64,000 nt of DNA. Source: Streptomyces clavifer. GTDB lineage: Bacteria > Actinomycetota > Actinomycetes > Streptomycetales > Streptomycetaceae. The DNA lies in assembly GCA_014651175.1 (NCBI GenBank), contig BMWJ01000002.1:620001-684000 (forward strand), in the 5' to 3' direction. The first letter of the stretch is position 1, and every line of letters begins with the position of its first letter. The translations under genes and the position numbers were made by a program. The notes under the pieces are model-generated. The model was not told the DNA's origin, did no database searches, and worked only from the letters and a program-made list of their open reading frames with translations. Below, one piece after another: positions 16,776 to 25,854 of the stretch.

Positions 16776-17300
16776 TCAGGCGGGGTGGGTGAACGAGGGT
16801 TCGACCGGTTCCGGGATCTCGTAGTCGCGCTCCCAGCCCTCGCACTCCAGCTTCACGCTCTGGATGGCGACGGCGTTGGCGTTGGCGTCGAGCTCGCCGA
16901 TGACCTGGTATTCACTGACCCAGGCCCGGTAGAGCTTGTGCGAGACGGCCACCTGCCCGGCTTCGTTCAGCACCTGGATGATGAGGTCCTTGCGGAAGTC
17001 CCGGAGCGAGACCTCCGAGCCGAGCCCGGCGCCCACCTGCCAGACCTTGTTGGCCCAGCGGTCGAATTCGGGATCGTGGGTGACGCCTCGTTCGAGTGTG
17101 ACGCCCTCGAACTCGGAGCGGCCCGGTGACTTGCGCGGTGAGCTCGGGTCCCCACCGTGACGGTGTTTGACCACTTCTGTGGTGCGTTTCAGGGGACTGA
17201 TCTTGCTGATGCCCGCGACCGTTCGACCGTCCCAGAGGACCAGGAACTTGAAATTCTTGTAGGGGTCGAAGCGATGGGCGTTTATCTGGAACTCAGCCAT
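16776..17300 (-). CDS. cis1: Inner tube protein (gp19-like)
   Basis: Hexamer-forming inner tube subunit, 174 residues, the normal length. Family signatures are the N-terminal DPYKNFKFLVLWDGRTVAGI (about 12-31), RHGGDPSSPRKSPGR (about 47-61), FEGVTLERGVTHDPEFDRWA (about 63-82) and the C-terminal GELDANANAVAIQSVKLECEGW. Only one tube gene is present here, whereas Afp/PVC have paralogues (Afp1/5). The ATG is 28 bp downstream of the sheath stop. Confidence 0.95.
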   Translation of the reverse strand: MAEFQINAHRFDPYKNFKFLVLWDGRTVAGISKISPLKRTTEVVKHRHGGDPSSPRKSPGRSEFEGVTLERGVTHDPEFDRWANKVWQVGAGLGSEVSLRDFRKDLIIQVLNEAGQVAVSHKLYRAWVSEYQVIGELDANANAVAIQSVKLECEGWERDYEIPEPVEPSFTHPA

Positions 17301-17328
17301 CGGTTTCCTTCGTGTTCCTTTTCCTCGG

Positions 17329-19179
17329 TTACGAGAGGTCGAACTGCCCGGCGAACTGCTGGATCCTGACGACCACGAACTCCGCGGGCTTGACCGGCGC
17401 GATGCCGATCACGACGTTGACCACGCCGCGGTCGACGTCGGCGTCGGTCGTGGTGTCCTTGTCGCACTTCACGAAGTACGCCTCGCGCGGTGTGCCGCCC
17501 TTGAACGCGCCCTGCCTGAAGAGGTCGTTGAGGTAGGCCGACGCCTTGAGCCGGATCTGCTGCCACAGCTGCTCGTCGTTGGGTTCGAAGACGACCCACT
17601 GCAGGCCGCGGTAGAGGCTCTCCTCGACGTGCAGCGCGAGCCGCCGCACCGGTACGTACGTCCACTCGCTGTCGAGCGCGTCCGCGCCCTCCAGCGTGCG
17701 GGTGCCCCAGACCAGGGGACCCACCACGGGGAAGGTGCGCAGGCAGTTCACGCCCAAGGGGTTGAGCAGCCCGTTCTCCCGGTCGGTCAGCCTGACCGTC
17801 AGCGACCGGACACCCGCGAGGCGCGCCTCGGTGCCGGCGGGCGCCTTCCACACCCCGCGCTCGCCGTCGGTACGGGCCATCACTCCGGCGACGGCACCCG
17901 ACGGCGGGAAGGAGCGCAGCCGGCCGGTCAGGGGGTCGGTCAGCCGCAGGTGCGGGAAGTACAGCGCCGCGTGGCTGCTGCGTACGGGTTCGAACGCGCC
18001 GATGCCGGCCCGCGCGGCGTCGACGCTGCCCCAGGTCGAGGGAGAGTCGACGAGCAGGAAGATCCGCCGCTCCCGGCAGAGCTGCTCGGCCGCCGACAGG
18101 ACGGTGACCATGTCCTCGGTGGACTCGTAAGCCGACAGCTCCGGCAGGACCAGCAGGTTGACGTCGTCCACGTCGCGCAGCGCCTGGACACCGGTCTTGC
18201 TCCCTTCGCTGCCGATGAGGTCGCGCGGGCCGGGCGGGTCGCCGTCCCTGCCGCCCTCCAGCGCGAAGACGGGCGGGTTGACCGAGGCCTCGAGTCCGAG
18301 GTCGTTGGCGCACTCGCCGACGAAGCGGACCACGTCGTCCGGGTCGACGGACCCGGCGACGACCTGGAGCCGCCTGCCGAAGGCGGTGACCTCGGACCCG
18401 GCGAACGTGTGCTTCCCGGGGGCGTCGGGAAGGGCGCGCAGCTTGCGTTCGAGCAGGAGGGCCAGCTCGGTGACATTGCACGGCGGCTCGCCGTCGCGGT
18501 CGGGCTCGAAGAGTGTGAACTCCCGATCCACATCGCCGATCTTGACCTTCAGCTCGACTTCCAGGCCGGGCAGGTCCGCGGCGAAGGGCTTGGAGACCGT
18601 GCCCGACGGGTCCGGCCGGTCCTCGTCCAATGCCTTCACCCGGACGAGGGAGGAACCCGCATTGACGACTGTCTCGACGAAGCGGCCGTGGCCGGCGTCC
18701 ATGGACAGGCCCGTGAAGGACTCCCGGGCCCTGCCGCGGGCGTCGACGATCTGGAGGTTGAACGTACGGTCCGGCGCGGGGGTGTCGTGGTCGACTGCCA
18801 CCCGCAGACCCGAGCCCCATACGCCGGGCTTCTTCGCGTGCACCTCCAGGACCGGGCACTCGCTGTGCCCCTCCGTCGAGCGGAGGGTGACGCACGCGTC
18901 CTCGCCCGTGCCGGCCGCGGCCACCCGGACGATCACCGCGAGCGTGCCGCCGTTGCCGAAGAACTGGTGCGCCGCGTAGCTGAGGGCGCTCTGCGAGGTG
19001 AGTCCGCCGAAGCGCCGCTCGAAGTCCGCGAAGCTGGTGACCCGTACCGGTTGGTTGAGCGGACCCCGGCGGGTGTGCCCCACGAACGCGGTCACCGACG
19101 TGGTGACCGAGGCGATCGTGCGGACGCCGCTGGGAAGTTCTTCGATGTACACACCGGGATAGCCCATGTGCGTCGGCAT
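17329..19179 (-). CDS. cis2: Contractile sheath protein
   Basis: Outer sheath subunit of the injection system, 616 residues. The N-terminus MGYPGVYIEELPSGVRTI and TSVTAFVGHTRRGP are hallmarks of phage-tail-sheath proteins. The C-terminal domain contains WTYVPVRRLALHVEESLYRG, QWVVFEPND and AYFVKCDKDTTT, with FVVVRIQQFAGQF at the end. The start is ATG at 19179, preceded by GGAGGGGG; an in-frame ATG four codons later is the alternative. It is the first gene of the eCIS operon, so the promoter should lie in the A+T-richer zone upstream. Confidence 0.95.
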   Translation of the reverse strand: MPTHMGYPGVYIEELPSGVRTIASVTTSVTAFVGHTRRGPLNQPVRVTSFADFERRFGGLTSQSALSYAAHQFFGNGGTLAVIVRVAAAGTGEDACVTLRSTEGHSECPVLEVHAKKPGVWGSGLRVAVDHDTPAPDRTFNLQIVDARGRARESFTGLSMDAGHGRFVETVVNAGSSLVRVKALDEDRPDPSGTVSKPFAADLPGLEVELKVKIGDVDREFTLFEPDRDGEPPCNVTELALLLERKLRALPDAPGKHTFAGSEVTAFGRRLQVVAGSVDPDDVVRFVGECANDLGLEASVNPPVFALEGGRDGDPPGPRDLIGSEGSKTGVQALRDVDDVNLLVLPELSAYESTEDMVTVLSAAEQLCRERRIFLLVDSPSTWGSVDAARAGIGAFEPVRSSHAALYFPHLRLTDPLTGRLRSFPPSGAVAGVMARTDGERGVWKAPAGTEARLAGVRSLTVRLTDRENGLLNPLGVNCLRTFPVVGPLVWGTRTLEGADALDSEWTYVPVRRLALHVEESLYRGLQWVVFEPNDEQLWQQIRLKASAYLNDLFRQGAFKGGTPREAYFVKCDKDTTTDADVDRGVVNVVIGIAPVKPAEFVVVRIQQFAGQFDLS

Positions 19180-19813
19180 TCCCCCTCCATTCCCGCTGCG
19201 CACCAAGAGATGAGAGGAAGAGGTGGAGGAAGCGCGTGCCCATGTCGAATCCGCACGCACGATCCCCCGCGTGTATCCCCCGTCGTTCACCCCGTGCGAT
19301 ATCCGGTCTCGCAGGGCCATCCGCATCCGTGTGCGCTCGTGGCTCCTGATGCATGAGTTCCTCTTGCGAGTGTGGAGCGCACCACGAGAGACGGTCAAGG
19401 GATTGATTCAGTCATTCGGATATGCCGCGTGACCGGTTCGCCAATTAATGATTCGACATGGTCAGAGGATTTTCCCATCAGCGTATGAAGATTCAATTCA
19501 CCATCGCTTCACAGAAAAACCGGAGCCCATGAGGGATTCAAGCCGAATTGGCTCGATGGCGGCGCGCCGCCGTGCATGCGGATCACAGAGAATTGCCTTT
19601 CGGTTCGAATCTCGGACAGACATCACACTCGGGGCGCAAGGGATGTCCGCGGACCATACGGGCCGTGCCGACGGGGCCGGGGCCCCGGGCGCCACCGGCG
19701 GAGGCGGCCGGAGCGGCGGCCGGGCCCGGGGCCCCGGGTGCGCGGCGGCAGGTACCGTAGGGAGAACGATTTCGTGGGCCTCCTGGCGGGCTGCGTACAC
19801 CCAGGAGGAACAC
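19180..19813. promoter_or_regulatory. A+T-richer divergent intergenic region upstream of the eCIS operon
   Basis: 634 bp between the sheath start (leftward) and the small Cys-rich gene (rightward). The part from about 19420 to 19620 is clearly poorer in G+C than anything nearby, and no open frame in it has coding character. It is the only place for the promoter of the 19-kb eCIS operon inside the window. I see no confident -35/-10 pair or palindrome. Confidence 0.5.
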
Positions 19814-20296
19814 ATGACGACGAACCGCGGGCGCAAGGACGTCATCCGGGACCGGATGGCTTCGACCGGCGAGTCGTACAACGTCGCCGCGCGCAATCTG
19901 AAGGCGATGAAGGACATGGGCGCGACCCGCGACGCCATGCTCGTCCAGCGCTGGCAGCCCGCCGAGTCGCTGGACGTGCCCTGCCCCTGTGGCGGCACCT
20001 GCGAGCCGGGTGAGACGTGCGACCACTGCCACGCCCGCCACCGCCATGTGAAGCGGTACCCGGGAAGCGTCACGGACGTGGAGGCCTGGGCGGACCGCTA
20101 CGAGTGCATGGGCTGTTCGTCGTCGTACACCCTGACCGTGCGCCTGGCCGGGCGGCCGTGGGGCGTCGCGGAGACCGTGATCCAGGGCGGGTCGGCCGAG
20201 GAGGTCGTGCGGGCCCGGGTGTTCCCCGGGGTCGTGCACCCGCTGCTGCGCGCCGAGGCGGCTTCGGAGTCCGACCGGGACCAGGGGATCTCCTGA
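19814..20296 (+). CDS. Small Cys/His-rich protein, probable zinc binder, unknown function
   Basis: 160 residues. The start is ATG at 19814, preceded by AGGAGGAA. The N-terminus RKDVIRDRMASTGESYNVAA is a motif seen at the ends of several Streptomyces proteins of unknown role. Residues about 57-76 contain a dense cluster, CPCGGTCEPGETCDHCHARH, followed by YECMGCSSSY near 97-106; together they could bind one or two metal ions. No membrane segment or signal peptide is present. It diverges from the eCIS operon and might be a regulator or redox sensor, but nothing in the sequence proves that. Confidence 0.75.
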   Translation: MTTNRGRKDVIRDRMASTGESYNVAARNLKAMKDMGATRDAMLVQRWQPAESLDVPCPCGGTCEPGETCDHCHARHRHVKRYPGSVTDVEAWADRYECMGCSSSYTLTVRLAGRPWGVAETVIQGGSAEEVVRARVFPGVVHPLLRAEAASESDRDQGIS

Positions 20297-20588
20297 GATC
20301 ACCCGTGGACGTTCGAGCGCGGGTCCTGCCGGCAGTTCGACGAGCGCTACCTGGAGTCGGCCGAGGTGGTCGCGCCTCCGGCGCCGCGGAGTCCGGTGAA
20401 GGTCCGCTCGGCGACCCGGCGTGCCCTGCCAGGTCCTGAGCGGTGCGGGGCGCCGCGACGGGCGATCCCGGGTGCGGTGCCGCAGGCCCGGAGGGCGCGG
20501 CACCACTCGTCGAAGGTCGTGGCCGCGGTCGGCGACACGCGTCAGGGACGCCGTCCGGCCACCTCGGCGACACGATCCCGGCCGCTCC
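20297..20588. other. Possible coding remnant between two accessory genes
   Basis: On the plus strand a run of about 22 codons from about 20305 (WTFERGSCRQFDERYLESAE) has G or C at every third position and reads like genuine protein, but it lacks a start and decays into Arg/Pro-rich shadow sequence. On the minus strand, 20347-20538 holds another short coding-like piece (TTFDEWCRALRACG). No intact gene is supported; the stretch looks like debris from a gene replacement. Confidence 0.3.
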
Positions 20589-22658
20589 TCACCCGTCGGC
20601 GTGCCGCTCGATCCAGGACCGGGCCGCCTCACGTACGGCCTCGGTCGGCGCCGGGCTCACCAGGTCCGGAGAGCGGACCAGAGAGTGCTGACGGGCGGCG
20701 CGCAGGCCGACCGAGCGGGCCTCGGCCGAGAGGCCGGGGTGCTCCGCGACCTCCAGGGCGCGCTGCCACCAGCTCCAGCTGCGGGGGTCGACACTGTAGT
20801 GCCACAGCGGCTGTCCGGGGTCGGCCACTGCTATCAGCACCCGGTGCAGGACGTACTCGCGGATGCCCGGGGTGCCGAGCAGCCGGTCGGCCACGAGCAG
20901 GGGGTGCTCCCCGTCGAGGCGGGCCCGGACCAGTACCCAGGTCATCAGCTGGCCGACGTCGTGGACCGGCGACGTGACGAAGTCCCACAGCTCGGCGGCC
21001 TTGGCCTCGTCGGGGGCGCCGAGGTGGGTGAGCAGCCGCAGCTCGTCCTTCCAGAGCGGCCGGGCCCCGTTCCACCAGGAGACCAGCTTTCCCGCCACCG
21101 GATGGTCCAGGTCCAGAGCGAGACAGGTCAGGGTGACGAGCGGGTGGCGCCATTCGGTGTACGTGGTCCGGTACTTCTTGGTGAGGTCCTTCAGGCGGTG
21201 CGGCAGCAGCGCATCGACATCGGACGCCGTGGCCACGCCGTGGGCGAGGAGGAGTTCGAGGCAGAACCCGAGCCCCTGCAGACCCGTCTCCGGGGCGGCC
21301 GTCCTGCCCCGCAGCCAGCTCACGTCGGCTTCGGTGAGTGTCCGGTACCGGTGCCACACGTCACCCAGTGAGCCTTCGGAGGCGGTGAGGTCCGGGCCGG
21401 TGCCCGACAGGAGCCCGTCACGGGCTGCCTCGTAGCGGGCCACGTCGGCCAGCACTTCGGAGGTGTCCGTGCCGGCGAGCGGGGCCGCGCCGGGGCGGAG
21501 CGCCTCCTCGCGCACGAGGTCCACCCGGTCCCGGGCCGCGTCAGCGGCGAGGGCCCGCAGGGCGCGCGGCAGCCGTTCGTCGAGGGCGAATCGGACCGCC
21601 GCGAGGGCCGCGTAGGACCGGCCCGCCCGGTATGCCTCGCCCGTCTCCCGGCGCCAGTCGGACGTGACGGCCCCGGTCAGCGCGTCGTGCAACCCCCGCA
21701 GTGAGGATTCCGGTACGTCGTGCGCCTCCAGTTCCGCCGCGATGGCGGCTGTGGCCCGTATCGCGTCGGGCTCGCGGAGCGACCGGTGGAGTGCCAGCCA
21801 GGGGCGGACCGCGGCCCTGTCGCCGCCGAGCGCGAACGCTCGCGCCGTGGCCAGGCCGCGCTCGGACGGCACTCGGGGCAGGACTTCGGCCGCCCGGGAG
21901 CCGAGGGCGGCGATGATCTCCCACGCCTCCTCATCACCATGGCGCAGCAGCGCGTGGAGCAGCTCCTTCCATGCCGGCCACTCCGCGAGCCGCCCTTCGT
22001 ACTCCTCCCGCCAGGCACGCAGCAGCAGCTCCGTCTCATCGGGCGTGAGCTCGTCCCGCCGCTCCAACGAGACCGCGAAGCGGGTCGCGTCGGAGAGGCT
22101 GAAGGGGGCTCGCAGCCGCTCGTGGAGCCAGGCGGCTTCGGCGGCGGACAGCGGCCGGTACCGGAAGGGTGCGGTGGTGCGGTCCAGCGGCTCGTCGAGC
22201 GCGGCGAGGAACTGGCGGACCCCGTCGGCGTCCGCGGGGTCGGGCAGGCCCGCGTCGTCCCGGCCGGTGATCCGGTCCAGCTGGAAGGCGCCCTTCGGTC
22301 CGCCGTCGACGACCCGGAAACCGGTCGGCCCCTCGCCGAGCCCGGCGGCGGTGACGGCGTGGTCCCCGCCCCAGTGCAGCAGCAGTTCACCCTCCAGGGC
22401 ACCGGAGCGGCCGAAGGCCCGCCCGTGGGACTGCCAGTGCCAGTACGCGAAGGAGACGGGGCCGGTGAGCCCCCGCACCGCGAGGAGTTCGGCGGCGTCC
22501 TCGTGGCCGTCGGACTGCGTGTAGCGGCTCCGGGTCGGCGGCGGAAGCACGAGGAACCCGTCGTCTCCGAGCCCGCGCCACCAGGCCGTGATGACGGCGA
22601 GGTCCGAGCGTGTCCGCTTCGCGCGGCGGGCGGCCTGGGCGGTGCCGGGGTTGTTCAC
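20589..22658 (-). CDS. Large uncharacterised, mostly alpha-helical protein
   Basis: 689 residues. GTG at 22658 is chosen because GAGGAG lies 6-7 bp upstream; an earlier frame start lacks a ribosome site. The N-terminal 150 residues look beta-rich (FAYWHWQSHGRAFGRSG, LLLHWGGDH, RVVDGGPKGAFQLDRI). The remainder (about 200-689) is a succession of Leu/Ala/Arg helices, such as AWREEYEGRLAEWPAWKELL, suggesting a HEAT-like or alpha-solenoid scaffold. No catalytic motif, signal peptide or membrane span is visible. I do not recognise the family. It stands alone, transcribed away from the TetR gene. Confidence 0.75.
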   Translation of the reverse strand: MNNPGTAQAARRAKRTRSDLAVITAWWRGLGDDGFLVLPPPTRSRYTQSDGHEDAAELLAVRGLTGPVSFAYWHWQSHGRAFGRSGALEGELLLHWGGDHAVTAAGLGEGPTGFRVVDGGPKGAFQLDRITGRDDAGLPDPADADGVRQFLAALDEPLDRTTAPFRYRPLSAAEAAWLHERLRAPFSLSDATRFAVSLERRDELTPDETELLLRAWREEYEGRLAEWPAWKELLHALLRHGDEEAWEIIAALGSRAAEVLPRVPSERGLATARAFALGGDRAAVRPWLALHRSLREPDAIRATAAIAAELEAHDVPESSLRGLHDALTGAVTSDWRRETGEAYRAGRSYAALAAVRFALDERLPRALRALAADAARDRVDLVREEALRPGAAPLAGTDTSEVLADVARYEAARDGLLSGTGPDLTASEGSLGDVWHRYRTLTEADVSWLRGRTAAPETGLQGLGFCLELLLAHGVATASDVDALLPHRLKDLTKKYRTTYTEWRHPLVTLTCLALDLDHPVAGKLVSWWNGARPLWKDELRLLTHLGAPDEAKAAELWDFVTSPVHDVGQLMTWVLVRARLDGEHPLLVADRLLGTPGIREYVLHRVLIAVADPGQPLWHYSVDPRSWSWWQRALEVAEHPGLSAEARSVGLRAARQHSLVRSPDLVSPAPTEAVREAARSWIERHADG

Positions 22659-22869
22659 GTGCTGCTCCTCGGGCCGTTCGGAATCCTTCGCGAACGGCTC
22701 CCCCGTCCGTGACCCACCCTGCCACGCGGGTCCGACAGTCCGGGGCCGGCCGAGGGTCTCTCCGCGCACGGCGCCCGCGGCGCCGCAGTCCCGGTGAGTG
22801 CCGCCCTTCAAGCCTCACGCACCAGGACCGGACGGCCTGCGCCCGAGTGATGGGTGTCACGCGAAACGC

Positions 22870-22903
22870 CTGACCGATCGGTCAGGGCTGACCGATCGGT
22901 CAG
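22870..22903. promoter_or_regulatory. Twin TetR-type operator
   Basis: Two identical perfect 16-bp palindromes, CTGACCGATCGGTCAG, at 22870-22885 and 22888-22903, 18 bp centre to centre, lie 13 bp before the ATG of the TetR gene. The spacing of nearly two helical turns fits two dimers binding the same DNA face. Autorepression of the regulator-exporter pair is the natural reading. Confidence 0.85.
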
Positions 22904-22916
22904 CTACGGTGAGCCC

Positions 22917-23465
22917 ATGCCACGTCCGCCCTCCGCGATGCGCCGTCACATCCTCGATTCGGCCCTGCGCCTCTTCGCCGAGCACGGCTTCAAGGGGACC
23001 TCGCTGAACGACATCGCCGTCGAGGCGGGCTGCTCCAAGGCCTCCCTGCTCTACCACTTCGCGGGCAAGGACGCGATCCTCACCGAACTGCTGACCTCAC
23101 CGGCGGAGGGACTCTCCGCCCTGAGCCAGGAGTTGGCGGTGCTGGACGGGGATCAGGCCGTCGAGGCGGCAGTGGCGGGCTACGTCGGCCTGGCGATGCG
23201 CTTCCACCTGGAAGTGAAGATCATCTTCGCCGAACTGCCCGACATGCTCGGCCACCCGGTGCTCGCCGTCATCCCCGAAGCCGTCGGTGAGCTCGCGGAC
23301 GCGCTGGCCGGCCGGTCCGAAGAACCGCGTGCGCGTGTCACGGCCCAGATGGTGATCGGGGGCGTGGCCGTCACGGTCGCGTCCGAGGTCGACGTCGCAC
23401 GGGACACCATGCGCACCGAACTGGTCCGAGGAGCACTCAGAACCCTCGGACATCCCACCAGCTGA
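22917..23465 (+). CDS. TetR/AcrR-family transcriptional regulator
   Basis: 182 residues. The N-terminal helix-turn-helix occupies about residues 8-55 (ILDSALRLFAEHGFKGTSLN, then AGCSKASLLYHFAGKDAIL). The C-terminal ligand domain contains a long helical stretch with LDGDQAVEAAVAGYVGLAMR. The start is ATG at 22917; an upstream in-frame start would run through the operators. It is followed 41 bp later by an MMPL exporter gene, so it probably derepresses export on binding a substrate-like ligand. Confidence 0.92.
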   Translation: MPRPPSAMRRHILDSALRLFAEHGFKGTSLNDIAVEAGCSKASLLYHFAGKDAILTELLTSPAEGLSALSQELAVLDGDQAVEAAVAGYVGLAMRFHLEVKIIFAELPDMLGHPVLAVIPEAVGELADALAGRSEEPRARVTAQMVIGGVAVTVASEVDVARDTMRTELVRGALRTLGHPTS

Positions 23466-23506
23466 ACAGAAGTCGTCCAGACCGAAGAGAAAGACGCCTC
23501 TTTAGC

Positions 23507-25678
23507 ATGGCTATCCTGCTGTACCGGCTCGGCCGGCTCTCCTTCCGCCGCCGAGGGCGTGTCCTCGCCCTGTGGCTTCTGCTGCTCGCCCTGCTAGGGG
23601 GAGGCGCGGCAGCCTTCATGGGGCCCACCACCAGCAAGTTCTCCATACCGGGCACCGAGTCCCAGAAGGCCCTGGACTCGCTCTCCCGGGAATTCCCGCA
23701 GGCGGGTGGCGCCACCGGGACGATCGTCGTCGCCGCACCCGAGGGCACGAAGCTCACACCCTCGGCCGTGGCGCCGGTGACCGAGGAGGCCGGGAAGGTT
23801 CCCGGTGTCCTCGCGGCCGTCGACCCGTTCGCGTCCAAGGCCGTCTCGCAGGACGGCCGCTACGCCCTCATCCAGGTGCAGTTCGCGTCGGTCACCGACG
23901 ACATCACCGACGCCCAGCGCGAGGCGTTCAGGGAAGCGGGCTCGTCCGTCGCGGACCTCCGGGTCGAGCACGGCGGCGAGATCATGCGGGGCGTGCCGGA
24001 GATCGGTTCGACCGAGGCCATCGGTGTGGCGGTCGCCGCCCTCGTCCTGGTCCTCACCTTCGGCTCGCTGGTGGCGGCCGGTATGACCCTGCTGAACGCC
24101 CTGGTGGGCGTCGCGGCCGGCATGGCCGGACTGTTCGCCCTCAGCAGCACCGTGGAACTGACCAGCACCGCACCCATCCTGGCGCTCATGCTGGGCCTGG
24201 CCGTCGGTATCGACTACGCGCTCTTCATCACCTCCCGCTATCGCCAGTACCTCGCGGAGGGCATGGAGGGGGAGGAAGCGGCAGGACGGGCGACCGGCAC
24301 CGCCGGCTCGGCCGTCGTGTTCGCGGGTGCCACGGTCGTCATCGCCCTGGCGGGGCTCGCCGTCGCCGGTGTGCCCTTCCTTACGGTCATGGGACTGGCG
24401 GCCGCCGCCACGGTCGCCCTCGCCGTGCTGGTGTCCCTCACACTGCTGCCCGCCGCCCTCGGCTTCGCGGGCGCACGCGTCCTGCCCCGCAAGCTCCGGA
24501 CGCGGGACCCCGCAGCCGCCCCCGCCCCCGTCGAGGCCGGGACCGCCTTCGGCTTCCGCTGGGGCCGGATCGTGGCCTCCCTCCGCGTCCCCGTCCTCGT
24601 GCTCGGAGTGGTCGGGCTCGGCGCTCTCGCCCTGCCCGTGCAGGACATGCGGCTCTCGCTGCCCGACGCGAGCACCGAGGCGGTGGGGTCGCCCAACCGC
24701 GAGGCCTACGACCTGACCACCGAAGGATTCGGTGAGGGATTCAACGGCCGACTGATCGCCGTCGTGTCCGGCGACAGCGCGCAGGCGACCGGCGCCGCGG
24801 TCAAGGAGGCCGCCGCGCTCATCACGGACACCGACGGCGTACTCGCCGTCGCCGCCCCGCAGATGAACGAGAACGGCACCACCGCCCTGCTGGCCGTGAT
24901 CCCCGAGACGGGCCCCACGGACGCCGCGACCGAGGACACCGTCCATGCGGTCCGGGACCGGGTGGAGGACGTGAAGGGCGCCGCCATCGCGTTGACCGGT
25001 GCCACCGCCATCGGCATCGACGTCTCCGAGAAGCTCGCCGCAGCCCTGCCGGTCTACCTCCTGCTGGTGGTCGGGCTGTCCATCCTGCTGCTGATGCTCG
25101 TCTTCCGGTCGATCCTGGTACCCGTCAAGGCCGCACTGGGCTTCCTGCTGACCATCGGCGCCACCTTCGGCATCACCGTCGCCATCTTCCAGGAGGGCCA
25201 TCTGGCGGAGCTGGTCGGCCTCGACACACCCGGACCGCTGGTCAGCTTCCTGCCCATCCTCCTGATCGGCATCCTCTTCGGGCTGGCCATGGACTACGAG
25301 GTCTTCCTCGTCTCACGGATGCGGGAGGACTTCGTCCACGGCGCGGACGCCCGCGAGGCCGTCGTCAGCGGTGTGGGCCACAACGCCCGCGTCGTCACCG
25401 CCGCCGCGGTGATCATGACCGCCGTCTTCGGCGGGTTCATCTTCATGCACGACCCCGTGATCAAGTCCATGGGCTTCGCCCTGGCGATCGGTGTCCTCAT
25501 CGACGCGTTCGTCGTACGGATGGCCCTGGTGCCGGCCGTCATGCACCTCATGGGCCGAGCCGCCTGGTGGCTGCCGCGGGCGGTCGACCGGGTCCTGCCG
25601 GACCTCGACATCGAGGGCGAGCAGCTGCAGCGCCGGATCCCGGTGCCGCAGCAGGAGTCCGAGCTCGTGAAGACCTGA
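23507..25678 (+). CDS. MMPL/RND-family exporter
   Basis: 723 residues, normal for actinobacterial MMPL proteins. It has two homologous halves, each with one N-terminal membrane helix, an external domain and a five-helix bundle. The conserved proton-relay motifs are present: GLAVGIDYALFITSRYR near residue 228 and GLAMDYEVFLVSRMRED near 592. Such proteins export lipids, siderophores or antibiotics. The cargo cannot be read from the sequence. Pairing with the upstream TetR gene suggests drug or lipid efflux. The unit ends at a strong hairpin (25781-25817). Confidence 0.92.
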   Translation: MAILLYRLGRLSFRRRGRVLALWLLLLALLGGGAAAFMGPTTSKFSIPGTESQKALDSLSREFPQAGGATGTIVVAAPEGTKLTPSAVAPVTEEAGKVPGVLAAVDPFASKAVSQDGRYALIQVQFASVTDDITDAQREAFREAGSSVADLRVEHGGEIMRGVPEIGSTEAIGVAVAALVLVLTFGSLVAAGMTLLNALVGVAAGMAGLFALSSTVELTSTAPILALMLGLAVGIDYALFITSRYRQYLAEGMEGEEAAGRATGTAGSAVVFAGATVVIALAGLAVAGVPFLTVMGLAAAATVALAVLVSLTLLPAALGFAGARVLPRKLRTRDPAAAPAPVEAGTAFGFRWGRIVASLRVPVLVLGVVGLGALALPVQDMRLSLPDASTEAVGSPNREAYDLTTEGFGEGFNGRLIAVVSGDSAQATGAAVKEAAALITDTDGVLAVAAPQMNENGTTALLAVIPETGPTDAATEDTVHAVRDRVEDVKGAAIALTGATAIGIDVSEKLAAALPVYLLLVVGLSILLLMLVFRSILVPVKAALGFLLTIGATFGITVAIFQEGHLAELVGLDTPGPLVSFLPILLIGILFGLAMDYEVFLVSRMREDFVHGADAREAVVSGVGHNARVVTAAAVIMTAVFGGFIFMHDPVIKSMGFALAIGVLIDAFVVRMALVPAVMHLMGRAAWWLPRAVDRVLPDLDIEGEQLQRRIPVPQQESELVKT

Positions 25679-25780
25679 CCGCGCCCGCGCGTCCGGACCG
25701 ACGGAAGCGAGGGTCGGCCCACCCGGGACGGCCCGTGGGCCCCCTCGCCCACGGATGGGCGCCGGGAGCACCCCGCCACA

Positions 25781-25817
25781 CGGAACGGCCCGCCGGGAAC
25801 CCCGGCGGGCCGTTCCG
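25781..25817. terminator. Bidirectional hairpin terminator
   Basis: Perfect 17-bp inverted repeat (arms 25781-25797 and 25801-25817) with a 3-nt loop, between the convergent MMPL and msrB genes. There is no U-tract, as is common in Streptomyces. Confidence 0.8.
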
Positions 25818-25854
25818 CACGACTCGGCACCGGAGCACGCCCGGCCCGGCGGGG

